Positions 11,600 to 22,299 of a DNA stretch of 64,000 nucleotides are shown piece by piece. The translations under genes were made by a program, and so were the position numbers. Numbering within the stretch: the first letter of the stretch is position 1; each line of letters begins with the position of its first letter. The stretch spans positions 13,964,935 to 14,028,934 of the forward strand of contig NC_058338.1 in assembly GCF_905475395.1 (NCBI RefSeq). Direction: 5' to 3'. The notes under the pieces were generated by a model. It was not told the origin of the DNA. It made no database searches and saw only the letters and a program-made list of their open reading frames with translations. This stretch comes from Chrysoperla carnea (Eukaryota; Arthropoda; Insecta; Neuroptera; Chrysopidae).

Positions 11600-12690
11600 T
11601 CTTGGGCATAGTCGGTCACCACTGAGAGCGCTCAATTTAGTTCATCATCCAATGGCGAACTAGTTCGCTCTATTAGTTCATTAGTTCTTTTTTTGAAATA
11701 ATTTAGTAAAAACAATAAATGAAAAAAAATAAAAATAGAAATAGAAAATAAAATGTTAATTTTAATTAAACTTTCCGTAGAATCAGATATGATTATTCAA
11801 AACAATTATTTAAAGTCCGTTATTAGATGTGGATATGAAGTTGTTTAGTATCGATAATATCGAAATATCGATAATATCGATATATCAAGGGGCGCGCACA
11901 GTAAAAGTAAATAACTCGGTTGATCACATAGCGCCACTGCCTACTGCCTAGTACAGTGGACGCTAAAAAAAATATAGCAAGTGAAAACAAACAATTGACT
12001 GAGTTAATTGTTGAAATACCATGTATAGACAGTGTTGATGCGCAATCGTTTGTTTTTTTGACGTCACGTAAATAACAAAAGATATTCACTTTTAAATAGA
12101 CACACACGCAACTGATATTCCTATATTAATACATATACTATAAAATTTGCACCTAATTAACGCCCTCGTAGGTAAACAGTGATGTTTACAAAAAAATGTT
12201 TCAAACAAGTTTTTTATTTTTTTATAAGGAACATTTTTTACATTTAAACTTTTGTTCTATCTCTAACGGTTTACAAGATGGGTCCTACGGACCCAAGACA
12301 CAATTGACCTATGATAGGCTATGATGCTCATTTACGAACTTGACCTCACTTTTTACGTCCTGAGTACGCTTTAAAAATTTCAGCTCGATATATTTTTTCG
12401 TTTTTGAGTTATCGTGTCCACAGACGGACGGACGGACGGACAACCGGAAATGGACTAATTAGGTGATTCTATGAATACCTATACCAAAATTTTTTTCGTA
12501 GCATCAATATTTTTAAGCGTTACAAACTTGGGACGAAACTTAATATACTATGTATATTTCATATATACGTGGTATAAAAAGAACTGACAGCGAGATCATC
12601 GATGAACTAGTTCGCATAGTTCACCTAAAGGAGCGCTCTTCCCACCTAGGTCGTTCACGAACTAGGTCGTTCACGAACCGAGACTATTTA
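11600..12690. mobile_element. Non-autonomous insertion present only in unit A, with a second repeat nested inside
   Basis: Unit B reads straight through aaaattttacagggagtt. Unit A is split at ttttacag and resumes at tttacaggg, so a 7-8 bp target duplication (TTTACAG) flanks the insert. The insert ends are inverted (atagtct / agactat). Subterminal gttcgtgaac/gttcac and aactagttcg motifs repeat at both ends. No transposase ORF is present. A reverse-oriented copy of another repeat family fills about 11976-12586. The target length suggests an hAT-like element, which is an inference. Confidence 0.75.
11976..12586 (-). repeat. Unclassified ~0.6-kb repeat family (call it R1), reverse copy
   Basis: This is the reverse complement of 53818-54365. 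Shared landmarks are gtgaaaacaaacaattgact, catcttgtaaaccgtt (as its complement) and a cagacgga-rich stretch. The copy contains a (GACG) microsatellite at about 12422-12440. No ORF of note. Fragments of the family also occur at about 25527-25570, 33848-33900, 45105-45348, 60178-60310 and 61245-61412. Confidence 0.7.
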
Positions 12691-12775
12691 CAGGGAGTTA
12701 CAGATCTGTTTTAAATTAAAAACTATAATCTGTGGGTCCAACATAAAATAAACCAACTCTAGTGGGTAAAAGTAT

Positions 12776-12782
12776 TATAAAA
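12776..12782 (+). promoter_or_regulatory. Candidate TATA box of zinc-finger gene A
   Basis: TATAAAA lies 38 bases before the ATG and is conserved at the same place in unit B. The short distance would leave a very short 5' leader. No transcript evidence is available. Confidence 0.4.
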
Positions 12783-12819
12783 CCAGAATATTTTTTGCGT
12801 TTTAATAAAGTTTTAAAAA

Positions 12820-15666
12820 ATGGCAACGATTCTATTTGAAGAAGTTGAAATTAAAAATGAAATATTTGAAGCCAATGATACAATGAAAGACGGACGAATT
12901 AAAAATGAAATTCTAGAAGATAGCAACAGTGTTAAAATGGAAGAAATACTAGAAAACAGTAGTGATTTTAAACAAGAACAAATCAATGAAAACGATACAA
13001 TTAACAATGACAATTTTAAACTTGAAAGACAATTGAACCCAGAATTATTTAGTGTTGATACTGAAGATCAACAAGCATTCTCAAGTAATGTTCATGCTGT
13101 AGAAAAGAAACATTTTTGTGATATTTGCAATAAAACATTTAATAATAATAGTAATTTAGTTGAACATAAATTGACTCATAGTGAAAAAAATACTTTTTCA
13201 TGTGATAAGTGTGATAAAACATTTAATAGACAAAACAGTTTGAATAAACATAAAATAATACATTCTGGTGATAAACTATTTTTTTGTGACATTTGTAATA
13301 AAAAATTTACAAGACATTGGAGTTTAGTTCAACACAAACGAATTCACACTGGAGAAAAACCATTTTTATGTGATATTTGTAATCGGGCATTTACTGACGC
13401 GAGTAGTTTAGTTAAACATAAACGAACTCATACTGGTGAAAAACCATATTTATGTGGTATTTGTAGTCGGGCATTTAACGACGCGAGTAGTTTAGTTAAA
13501 CATAAACGAACTCATACTGGTGAAAAACCATATTTATGTGATATCTGTAGTCGGGCATTTACTCATGCGAGTAGTTTAGTTAAACATAAACGAACTCATA
13601 CTGGTGAAAAACCATATTTATGTGATATTTGTAATCGGGCATTTACTGACGCGAGTAGTTTAGTTAAACATAAACGAACTCATACTGGTGAAAAACCATA
13701 TTTATGTGATATTTGTAATCGGGCATTTACTGACGCGAGTAGTTTAGTTAAACATAAACGAACTCATACTGGTGAAAAACCATATTTATGTGATATTTGT
13801 AGTCGGGCATTTACTGACGTGAGTAGTTTAGTTAAACATAAACGAACTCATACTGGCGAAAAACCATATTTATGTGATATTTGTAGTCGGGCATTTACTC
13901 AGGCGAGTAATTTAGTTGAACATAAACGAACTCACATCGAAATTAAAGTATTTTCGTGTAATCTTTGTACTAAATCATTTGCCAGACAAAATAATTTAGT
14001 TCAACATAAACGAATCCATAGTGGAGAAAAACCGTTTGTATGTGAGGTTTGTAGTAAAGCATTTAATTATTTACGTCATCTACTTAATCATAAAAGGACT
14101 CATAATGGGACAAAAAGATTTTCATGTCGTAATAAAACATTTAATGAAAAAAGTAGTTTAGTTGAAAATAAATTGGTTCACACCACGAGTGCGAGTGGTG
14201 CTAGTGACCACGAGAAAAAGGAACATTTATTGCCAGCTATTTACGAAAATATTAAACTTGACAAACAATTAAATACAGAAGTCACTATTAAAAATGAAGA
14301 ATATCCCGATAAATCGCTTCATACCGTAGAAAAAACATTTCCACAAAATAAATCTAGCGAAAACGAGAAAAAGGAACATTTATTGCCAGTTATTTACGAA
14401 AATATTAAACTTGACAAACAATTAAAAACAGAAGTCACTATAAACCCCGATCAATCGCTTCACGCCATAGAAAAAACATTTTCCCGAAATAAATCTGGTG
14501 AATGCGAGCAAAAGGAACATTTATTACCAGTTTTTAGCGAAACTATGAAGCTTGAGAAACAATTAAATACAGAAGTCGCTATAAACCCCTATAAATCGCT
14601 TCACACCGTAGAAAAAACATTTTCACGAAATAAATCTAGCGAACACGAGAAAAAGGAACAATTATTGCCAGTTATTTACGAGAATATTAAACTGGAAGAA
14701 AGTGTTACAATACAAGATGCACACATTAAAAATACGATATCGAAAGAAAGCAAAACTGATAGCATGGAAGAGATGCCTGATAACAAAAGTGGTATTAGTT
14801 GGGAATCTGAACGAAGTCATAAAAATGAGGAGCAAAAATTCAATACAGAAATATTGTCCATTAAAGATGAAATATTAGATGCGAATGTTTTAGAACCACA
14901 CATTCAAATTAACGATCAACCATTTATATCTCGAAAGTTTGGTTTAATTAAACATAAACGAATTCGCTCGAGAGAAAAAACATTTTTATGTGATATTTGT
15001 AGCAGAGCATTTAAGAGTCGAAGTCATTTAAATGAACATAAACGGACTCATACTGGTGAAAAACCATATTTATGTGATATTTGTAGTAAATCATTTAGCC
15101 ATGGGAGTAGTTTATTTAAACATAAACAAATTCACACGGGAATGAAACCATTTTCGTGTGATGTTTGTAATCTTAGTTTCAATAGACAAAGTAGTTTAAA
15201 TACACATAAATTTCTTCACACTGGTGAAAAACCATATTTATGTGATATTTGTAGTAAATCTTTTAGCCATGGGAGTAGTTTATTTAAACATAAACAAATT
15301 CACACGGGAATGAAACCATTTTCGTGTGATGTTTGTAATCTTAGTTTCAGTAGACAAAGTAGTTTAAATACACATAAACTTCTTCACACTGGTGAAAAAC
15401 CATTTTCATGTGATATTTGTAACCGAACATTTAATAAGAAAAGTAATTTAAATAAACATAAATTGATTCATAGTGGAGAAAAACCATTTTCATGTGACAT
15501 TTGTAGTAAATCATTTTCAGATAAAAGTAATTTAAGTAAACATAAACGGGGTCACATTAAGACTGAGATAACACGAGCCCAATCGATTTTAACACATGTT
15601 TTTTCAACTGCAAGTATTATTACAAACAATTCAAACAAAAAACTTGTCTTGGAAAATCTTAAATAA
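12820..15666 (+). CDS. C2H2 zinc-finger protein, copy A (948 aa, intronless)
   Basis: Probable nuclear DNA-binding protein. The acidic N-terminus (residues 1-95) has repeats of the type EVEIKNEIFEAND. A first array of 12 intact C2H2 fingers follows with TGEKP-type linkers. Fingers 4-10 are seven near-identical 28-residue units whose helix reads mostly TDASSLVKH. A degenerate 13th finger has lost its second Cys and one His. Then comes a linker with four imperfect repeats of a KKEHLLPVIYENIKL unit, and a second array of seven fingers alternating SFSHGSSLFKH and NRQSSLNTH. No KRAB, ZAD or BTB domain is seen, so the family within C2H2 proteins is not identified. The ATG is shared with copy B. A polyadenylation signal lies at 15752-15757. 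Target and role are unknown. Confidence 0.9.
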   Translation: MATILFEEVEIKNEIFEANDTMKDGRIKNEILEDSNSVKMEEILENSSDFKQEQINENDTINNDNFKLERQLNPELFSVDTEDQQAFSSNVHAVEKKHFCDICNKTFNNNSNLVEHKLTHSEKNTFSCDKCDKTFNRQNSLNKHKIIHSGDKLFFCDICNKKFTRHWSLVQHKRIHTGEKPFLCDICNRAFTDASSLVKHKRTHTGEKPYLCGICSRAFNDASSLVKHKRTHTGEKPYLCDICSRAFTHASSLVKHKRTHTGEKPYLCDICNRAFTDASSLVKHKRTHTGEKPYLCDICNRAFTDASSLVKHKRTHTGEKPYLCDICSRAFTDVSSLVKHKRTHTGEKPYLCDICSRAFTQASNLVEHKRTHIEIKVFSCNLCTKSFARQNNLVQHKRIHSGEKPFVCEVCSKAFNYLRHLLNHKRTHNGTKRFSCRNKTFNEKSSLVENKLVHTTSASGASDHEKKEHLLPAIYENIKLDKQLNTEVTIKNEEYPDKSLHTVEKTFPQNKSSENEKKEHLLPVIYENIKLDKQLKTEVTINPDQSLHAIEKTFSRNKSGECEQKEHLLPVFSETMKLEKQLNTEVAINPYKSLHTVEKTFSRNKSSEHEKKEQLLPVIYENIKLEESVTIQDAHIKNTISKESKTDSMEEMPDNKSGISWESERSHKNEEQKFNTEILSIKDEILDANVLEPHIQINDQPFISRKFGLIKHKRIRSREKTFLCDICSRAFKSRSHLNEHKRTHTGEKPYLCDICSKSFSHGSSLFKHKQIHTGMKPFSCDVCNLSFNRQSSLNTHKFLHTGEKPYLCDICSKSFSHGSSLFKHKQIHTGMKPFSCDVCNLSFSRQSSLNTHKLLHTGEKPFSCDICNRTFNKKSNLNKHKLIHSGEKPFSCDICSKSFSDKSNLSKHKRGHIKTEITRAQSILTHVFSTASIITNNSNKKLVLENLK

Positions 15667-17018
15667 ATACGTACTAAGGAGAAACTTACACAAAACATTT
15701 ATACCAAACATTTTCATGTACATTACATAAACAGAAAATTAAATTATGTAAAATAAATATTTTTAACACAATATGGTCTTTTTTTTTTGCTCCTTAAAAT
15801 AATCTCGTTTTAAAGTTGTTATGAAACCTTCCAAAAATTGACAGTCAATTATTCAAATAATAAGGAAAGTCTAGCCAAAATATGAAATCATTCCTGTCTA
15901 TGGTTATCGTGAAAAACGATGTTAAAAGTTATTAAGATGGGTTATTACATCGTATTATAGGAAAACAGAAAACGACAGAAATGACAGCTTCACAAAAAGA
16001 CTACTTCAGCATTTATCGAGAGCTTATAAATAACTGTACACATTTACAAAACATTTTTGGATTTAGTTTTTGAGATAATTAACAAAAATTGCATCAAATA
16101 TAATATAATTATATTACGCTTAGCAACGTTGCACATGTGTTGAAGATATGTCATTGTAATTGTTTATATATGTAATGTTTTGTATGAATAAATTTAGCTA
16201 CTGGCGATGGTTGAGTTGTAATCGAAATGTAAGTCTGTTGTATGTTTTTTAATTATATTTTTTAAATAAAATTTTTAACATATATAAAAAATTCAAAAAA
16301 AATAGATTTTCCCCCCGTCAACTTAAGAGAGTTTTATGTTGGAATTCTGCATCCAGTTATATTTCCATTTCATATAATCGACATAATTCACACAAAATAA
16401 TATAAATATGGAGGGTAGAGATAATAAAAAATACAAATGTTTTTGATCCGCATCCTTCAGTTCCGCCCTTAACTAACTACAAACTTCAAAAGGTGATAAT
16501 GGGCCTTTTCATCGATTTGCTTTTGTTTGCGGACAGTTGTCAAAAAACTATTCAAATTAAGAAAATTTTTGACAAGGAAAGAAGATATGTAATATGTCTT
16601 TACTTGATTGAAATCTGTCCGAAACAAAAAAAATCATTTTGTACATGAAAAGCCCTATCGATCCGTAGCACCTTCCGTTAGAATTTAATTTGCTGGACTA
16701 ACTCAAAACGATACTGTACAGCTCAAATAGATTCCGCTCAACAAAAATAAGTGCAAGTTTTATTGAGAGTCGTTTCTTTTGTTATTTTAAAAATGAGTTC
16801 AATATGTTAAGACCATCTCACATAAAAAAAAACGTAAGCAATTAGTCTTATTTCTGATATGTAAGTGGTTCAATTTGCTTGCAACTTACGTTTTTTTTAT
16901 GTGTGATGGGCATGAATGCTGATATACGTAAATCTCCTTAGGCTTAAGATATTATCCCGTCCTAGCGCTGTGTAAAACCCCTGAGGACAAATATATATTA
17001 ATTTAAATTTTCCTATTT

Positions 17019-17104
17019 GTGTAAAGTGCCTTTTTCCAGGGGGGTTTTTGGACATTTCATGTACAGTAGAGTTGCCTATCTATGTAGTAAATTATAATCT
17101 GTGG
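17019..17104. repeat. Right inverted repeat flanking zinc-finger gene A
   Basis: Reads gtgtaaagtgcc, then catttcatgtacagtagag, then aattataatctgtgg, the reverse complement of the left repeat at 10780-10879. The counterpart in unit B is at about 22125-22214. Confidence 0.7.
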
Positions 17105-17321
17105 ACCTGACCTTATAAACAAAGATAATAAATAATACATATATATTTATACCTGTGTAATATTATTTATTCTCTTTGTTTTAAGCACAGATTATTAAAA
17201 TTAATAAAAAAATTTCATGTTCGTTTACTCATTACCGAAGTTTTGACGTGCGCAGGGCTTCCAACCTAGAAAAAATTAAGTAAATTTTTCAAATTTGAAA
17301 AAGGTGACTTTTGGATTGAGG

Positions 17322-17414
17322 GCACAGATTATAATTTATTACATAAATAGATAGGCAACTCTACTGTACATAAAATGTTGTCCAAAAAGCCCACTAGAGA
17401 AAGGCACTTACAGT
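17322..17414. repeat. Left inverted repeat flanking zinc-finger gene B
   Basis: Same family as 10780-10879, without the long C run. It includes cactagagaaaggcactt, a cleaner version of the sequence disturbed in unit A. Confidence 0.7.
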
Positions 17415-18237
17415 GAACTATTAAAAAAAAATGGCGGGAATTAAGTACTATTTGAATTATTTCTATTCAGTTTATCTTTTTTTTTAATTTTTTTGTATTT
17501 ATTTGTCTTCTAATAAATAAAATAAAGTGAAGTTTTTGAAATAAAATAACAAATATTAATAAAATAATAATTTATTGCAATATTTGAAATAAAATAGCAT
17601 TTATTTTAATATTAACATTATTAATAACAATTAATTATTAGTTTGATGTAAGTTAAATGTAATGTAGAACCATTTTATTTCGTTATTAGTCAATTTTAAT
17701 CAGAATTAAACACTACCTAAATGTAATCAACACGATTTACAAGACCTAATGCGCTAAAATAAACTCAGTACATTACCATAAAAAAATCGGAAAATAATAT
17801 AAACACACTTAAAACGAATAAATTACACTAATTAGTTTATGAACAGGGGCAGGCACAATGAAAACGGCCAAAATACTTAAATAATGTCACTATTCAAATA
17901 ATCCACAAAATGTTAATAAAGGCAATCAATTGAGAATACACACAAAGAAATTTAACGAATTTTAATGACATGCAAACGAATTTTGAAAGACGTAATGTTT
18001 ATTTATTTAAAAATATATAAAATATTGTTTCCACAACAACCATTGAAATGGATAAATTATTATCAAAACTAATAGATGGCCATACACGAATATAACGTGT
18101 AGAGCCACCTGGAGAAAGGCACCTTCAGAGAACCATAATACTAAAAATTTTACAGGGAGTTGCAGATCTGTTTTAAATTAAAAACTATAATCTGTGGGTC
18201 CAACATAAAATAAACCAACTCTAGTGGGTAAAAGTAT

Positions 18238-18244
18238 TATAAAA
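18238..18244 (+). promoter_or_regulatory. Candidate TATA box of zinc-finger gene B
   Basis: TATAAAA lies 40 bases before the ATG, equivalent to the copy A site. The intervening sequence is almost identical between copies. Confidence 0.4.
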
Positions 18245-18283
18245 CCAGAATATTTTTTGCGTTTTAATATAAAGTTTTAAAGA

Positions 18284-20836
18284 ATGGCAACGATTCTGTT
18301 TGAAGAAGTCGAAATAAAAAATGAAATATTTGAAGCCAATGATACAATGAAAGACGGACGAATTAAAAATGAAATTCTAGAAGATAGCAACAGTGTTAAA
18401 ATGGAAGAAATACTAGAAAACAGTAGTGATTTTAAACAAGAACAAATCAATGAAAACGATACAATTAACAATGACAATTTTAAACTTGAAAGACAATTGA
18501 ACCCAGAATTATTTAGTGTTGATACTGAAGATCAACAAGCATTCTCAAGTAATGTTCATGCTGTAGAAAAGAAACATTTTTGTGATATTTGCAATAAAAC
18601 ATTTAATAATAATAGTAATTTAGTTGAACATAAATTGACTCATAGTGAAAAAAATACTTTTTCATGTGATAAGTGTGATAAAACATTTAATAGACAAAAC
18701 AGTTTGAATAAACATAAAATAATACATTCTGGTGATAAACTATTTTTTTGTGACATTTGTAATAAAAAATTTACAAGACATTGGAGTTTAGTTCAACACA
18801 AACGAATTCACACTGGAGAAAAACCATTTTTATGTGACATTTGTAATAAAGCATTTACGAAACAAAGTTATTTAAATGATCATAAACAGATTCATACTGG
18901 TGCAAAGCCATTTTTATGTGATATTTGTAGCAAATCATTTACCCAAAAAAGAACTCTAGTTACTCATAAAAGATCACACACGGGAGAAAAGCCATTTTTA
19001 TGTGATATGTGTAATAAAGTATTTATAAGTCAAAGTCATTTAAATGAACATAAACGGACTCATACTGGTGAAAAACCATATTTATGTGATATTTGTAGTC
19101 GGGCATTTACTCATGCGAGTAGTTTAGTTAAACATAAACGAACTCACACCGAAATTAAAGTATTTTCGTGTAATCTTTGTTCTAAATCATTTGCCAGACA
19201 AAATAATTTAGTTCAACATAAACGAATCCATAGTGGAGAAAAACCGTTTGTATGTGAGATTTGTAGTAAAGCATTTAATTATTTACGTCATCTACTTAAT
19301 CATAAAAGGACTCATAATGGGACAAAAAGATTTTCATGTCGTAATAAAACATTTAATGAAAAAAGTAGTTTAGTTGAAAATAAATTGGTTCACACCACGA
19401 GTGCGAGTGGTGCTAGTGACCACGAGAAAAAGGAACATTTATTGCCAGCTATTTACGAAAATATTAAACTTGACAAACAATTAAATATAGAAGTCACTAT
19501 TAAAAATGAAGAATACCCCGATAAATCGCTTCATACCGTAGAAAAAACATTTTCACGAAATAAATCTAGCGAAAACGAGAAAAAGGAACAATTATTGCCA
19601 GTTATTTACGAGAATATTAAACTGGAAGAAAGTATTACAATACAAGATGCACACATTAAAAATGAAATATCGAAAGAAAGCATAACTGATAGCATGGAAG
19701 AGATGCCTGATAATAAAAGTGGTATTAGTTGGGAATCTGAACGAAGTCATAAAAATGAGGAGCAAAAATTCAATACAGAAATATTGTCCATTCAAGATGA
19801 AATATTCGATCCGAATGTTTTAGAACCACACATTCAAATTAACGATCAACCATTTTTATCTCGAAAGTTTGGTTTAATTAAACATAAACGAATTCGCTCG
19901 AGAGAAAAAACATTTTTATGTGATATTTGTAGCAAAGCATTTAAGAGTCGAAGTCATTTAAATGATCATAAACGGACTCATACTGGTGAAAAACCATATT
20001 TATGTGATATTTGTAGTAAATCATTTAGCCATGGAAGTAGTTTATTTAAACATAAACAAATTCACACGGGAGAGAAACCATTTTCGTGTGATGTTTGTAA
20101 TCTTAGTTTCAATAGACAAAGTAGTTTAAATACACATAAATTTCTTCACACTGGTGAAAAACCATTTTTATGTGATATTTGTAGTAAATCATTTAGCCAT
20201 GGGAGTAGTTTATTTAAACATAAACAAATTCACACGGGAATGAAACCATTTTCGTGTGATGTTTGTAATCTTAGTTTCAATAGACAAAGTAGTTTAAATA
20301 CACATAAATTTCTTCACACTGGTGAAAAACCATATTTATGTGATATTTGTAGCAGAGCATTTAAGAGCCGAGGTCATTTAAATGATCATAAACGGACTCA
20401 TACTGGTGAAAAACCATATTTATGTGATATTTGTAGTAAATCATTTAGCCATGGAAGTAGTTTATTTAAACATAAACAAATTCACACGGGAGAGAAACCA
20501 TTTTCGTGTGATGTTTGTAATCTTAGTTTCAATAGACAAAGTAGTTTAAATACACATAAACTTCTTCACACTGGTGAAAAACCATTTTCATGTGATATTT
20601 GTAACCGAACATTTAATAAGAAAAGTAATTTAAATAAACATAAATTGATTCATAGTGGAGAAAAACCATTTTCATGTGACATTTGTAGTAAATCATTTTC
20701 AGATAAAAGTAATTTAAGTAAACATAAAAAGGGTCACATTAAGACTGAGGTAACACGAGCCCAATCGATTTTAACACATGTTTTTTCAACTGCAACTATT
20801 ATTACAAACAATTCAAACAAAAAACTTGCCTTGTAA
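18284..20836 (+). CDS. C2H2 zinc-finger protein, copy B (850 aa, intronless)
   Basis: Paralogue of the 948-aa protein. The first ~185 residues match copy A almost completely, then the first array differs. After finger 3, copy B has three distinct fingers (helices TKQSYLNDH, TQKRTLVTH, ISQSHLNEH) and one SRAFTHASSLVKH finger, where copy A has seven repeats of a single type. The degenerate finger is kept. The linker has only about one full KKEHLLPAIYENIKL unit plus a partial one. The second array is longer, with ten fingers against seven, through reuse of the SHGSSLFKH/NRQSSLNTH pair. The total is 19 intact fingers in both copies. The last codons differ: a stop comes 13 codons earlier than in copy A. 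A polyadenylation signal lies at 20928-20933. Confidence 0.9.
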   Translation: MATILFEEVEIKNEIFEANDTMKDGRIKNEILEDSNSVKMEEILENSSDFKQEQINENDTINNDNFKLERQLNPELFSVDTEDQQAFSSNVHAVEKKHFCDICNKTFNNNSNLVEHKLTHSEKNTFSCDKCDKTFNRQNSLNKHKIIHSGDKLFFCDICNKKFTRHWSLVQHKRIHTGEKPFLCDICNKAFTKQSYLNDHKQIHTGAKPFLCDICSKSFTQKRTLVTHKRSHTGEKPFLCDMCNKVFISQSHLNEHKRTHTGEKPYLCDICSRAFTHASSLVKHKRTHTEIKVFSCNLCSKSFARQNNLVQHKRIHSGEKPFVCEICSKAFNYLRHLLNHKRTHNGTKRFSCRNKTFNEKSSLVENKLVHTTSASGASDHEKKEHLLPAIYENIKLDKQLNIEVTIKNEEYPDKSLHTVEKTFSRNKSSENEKKEQLLPVIYENIKLEESITIQDAHIKNEISKESITDSMEEMPDNKSGISWESERSHKNEEQKFNTEILSIQDEIFDPNVLEPHIQINDQPFLSRKFGLIKHKRIRSREKTFLCDICSKAFKSRSHLNDHKRTHTGEKPYLCDICSKSFSHGSSLFKHKQIHTGEKPFSCDVCNLSFNRQSSLNTHKFLHTGEKPFLCDICSKSFSHGSSLFKHKQIHTGMKPFSCDVCNLSFNRQSSLNTHKFLHTGEKPYLCDICSRAFKSRGHLNDHKRTHTGEKPYLCDICSKSFSHGSSLFKHKQIHTGEKPFSCDVCNLSFNRQSSLNTHKLLHTGEKPFSCDICNRTFNKKSNLNKHKLIHSGEKPFSCDICSKSFSDKSNLSKHKKGHIKTEVTRAQSILTHVFSTATIITNNSNKKLAL

Positions 20837-22124
20837 AATCTTAAATAAATTAAAGAGAAACTTACACAAAACATTTATGCCAAACATTTTCATGTACATT
20901 ACATAAACAGAAAATTAAATTATGTAAAATAAATATTTTTAACACAATGGTCTTTTTTTTTTTGCTCCTTAAAATAATCTCGTTTTAAAGTTGTTATGAA
21001 GAAAATGCTATTTAATAAACCTTCCAAAAGTTGACAGTCAATTATTCAAATAATAAGGAAAGTCTAGCCAAAATATGAAGTCATTCCTGTATTTGGTTTT
21101 CGTGAAAAACGATGTTAAAGTTATTAATACGGGGTATTACATTGTATTATAGGAAAACGACAGAAATGACACTTTCACAAAAAGACTACTTCAGCATTTA
21201 TTGAGAGCTTATAATTAACAAAAATTGCATCAAATATAATATAATAATATTACGCTTAGCAACGTTGCACATGTGTTGAAGATATGTCATTGTAATTGTT
21301 TATATATGTAATGTTTTGTATGAATAAATTTAGCTACTGGCGATGGTTGAGTTGTAATCGAAATGTAAGTCTGTTGTATGTTTTTTAATTATATTTTTTA
21401 AATAAAATTTTTAACATATATAAAAAATTCAAAAAAAATAGATTTTCCCCCCGTCAACTTAAGAGAGTTTTATGTTGGAATTCTGCATCCAGTTATATTT
21501 CCATTTCATATAATCGACATAATTCACACAAAATAATATAAATATGGAGGGTAGAGATAATAAAAAATACAAATGTTCTTGATCCCCATCCTTCAGTTCC
21601 GCCCTTAACTAACTATAAATTTCAAAAGGTGATAATAGGACAGTTGTCAAAAAACTATTCAAATTAAGAAAATTTTTGACAAGGAAAGAAGATATGTAAT
21701 ATCTCTTACTTGATTGAAATCTGTCCGAAACAAAAAAGAATCATTTTGTAAATGAAAAGCCCTATTGATCCGTAGCTCCTTCCGTTAGAATTTAATTCAT
21801 TTGCTAGACTAACTCAAAACGATACGTTATAGCTCAAATAGATTCCGCTCAACAAAAATAAGTGCAAGTTTTAATGAGAGTAGTTTCTTTTGTTATTTTA
21901 AAAATGAGTTCAATATGTTAAGACCATCACACATTTAAAAAAAGTAAGCAATTAGTCTTATTTCTGATATGTAAGTGGTTCAATTTGCTTGCAACTTACG
22001 TTTTTTTTATGTGTGATGGGCATGAATGCTGATATACGTAAATCTCCTTAGGCTTAAGATCTTATCCCGTCCTAGCGCTGTGTAAAACCCCTGTGTACAA
22101 ATATATATTAATTTTCGTTTTTTG

Positions 22125-22214
22125 TGTAAAGTGCCTTCCTCCAGGGAGGTTTTTGGACAACATTTCATGTACAGTAGAGTTGCCTATCTATTTATGTAAT
22201 AAATTATAATCTGT
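22125..22214. repeat. Right inverted repeat flanking zinc-finger gene B
   Basis: Reverse-complement partner of 17322-17414. It passes through acatttcatgtacagtagag and ends aattataatctgtatg. Confidence 0.7.
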
Positions 22215-22234
22215 ATGTCGGACCTTACCTTATA

Positions 22235-22299
22235 AACAAAGAGAATAAATAATACATTTATGTTTATACTTGTGTAATATTATTTATTCTCTTTGTTTT
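22235..22299. repeat. Perfect-arm hairpin at the right end of unit B
   Basis: aacaaagagaataaataat pairs with attatttattctctttgtt across a ~25-base loop. The unit A version (about 17114-17180) has a mismatch in its left arm (aacaaagataataaat). A related fragment with tattctctttg and aaggtccaacataaa occurs alone at about 38398-38455, so this is a dispersed element. Confidence 0.6.

Larger units (their letters stand above)
10668..17205. repeat. Tandem duplication unit A (about 6.5 kb) containing zinc-finger gene A
   Basis: The unit begins aaatttcatgg and contains the string gtttactcattaccgaag. It ends after gcacagattattaaaattaat. Unit B repeats the same order directly after it, with near identity over most of its length. 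Unit A is longer because it carries a ~1.1-kb insertion (about 11600-12690) and extra protein repeats. Boundaries are judged by eye to within about 10 bases. Confidence 0.85.
15667..18283. other. Inter-gene part of the tandem duplication
   Basis: 3' flank of gene A (to 17205) followed by the 5' flank of gene B. It holds no ORF. A hairpin with cacataaaaaa...cgtaagc arms lies at 16818-16908, and a second hairpin at about 17114-17180 has arms related to aacaaagagaataaataat. Both recur in unit B (about 21930-22018 and 22235-22299). Confidence 0.6.

Noticed and set aside
12813-13013. Minus-strand hydrophobic ORF opposite the zinc-finger N-terminus (also 18277-18477)
   Set aside because: Antisense shadow of the acidic, lysine-rich coding region. 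It is copied because the gene is duplicated.
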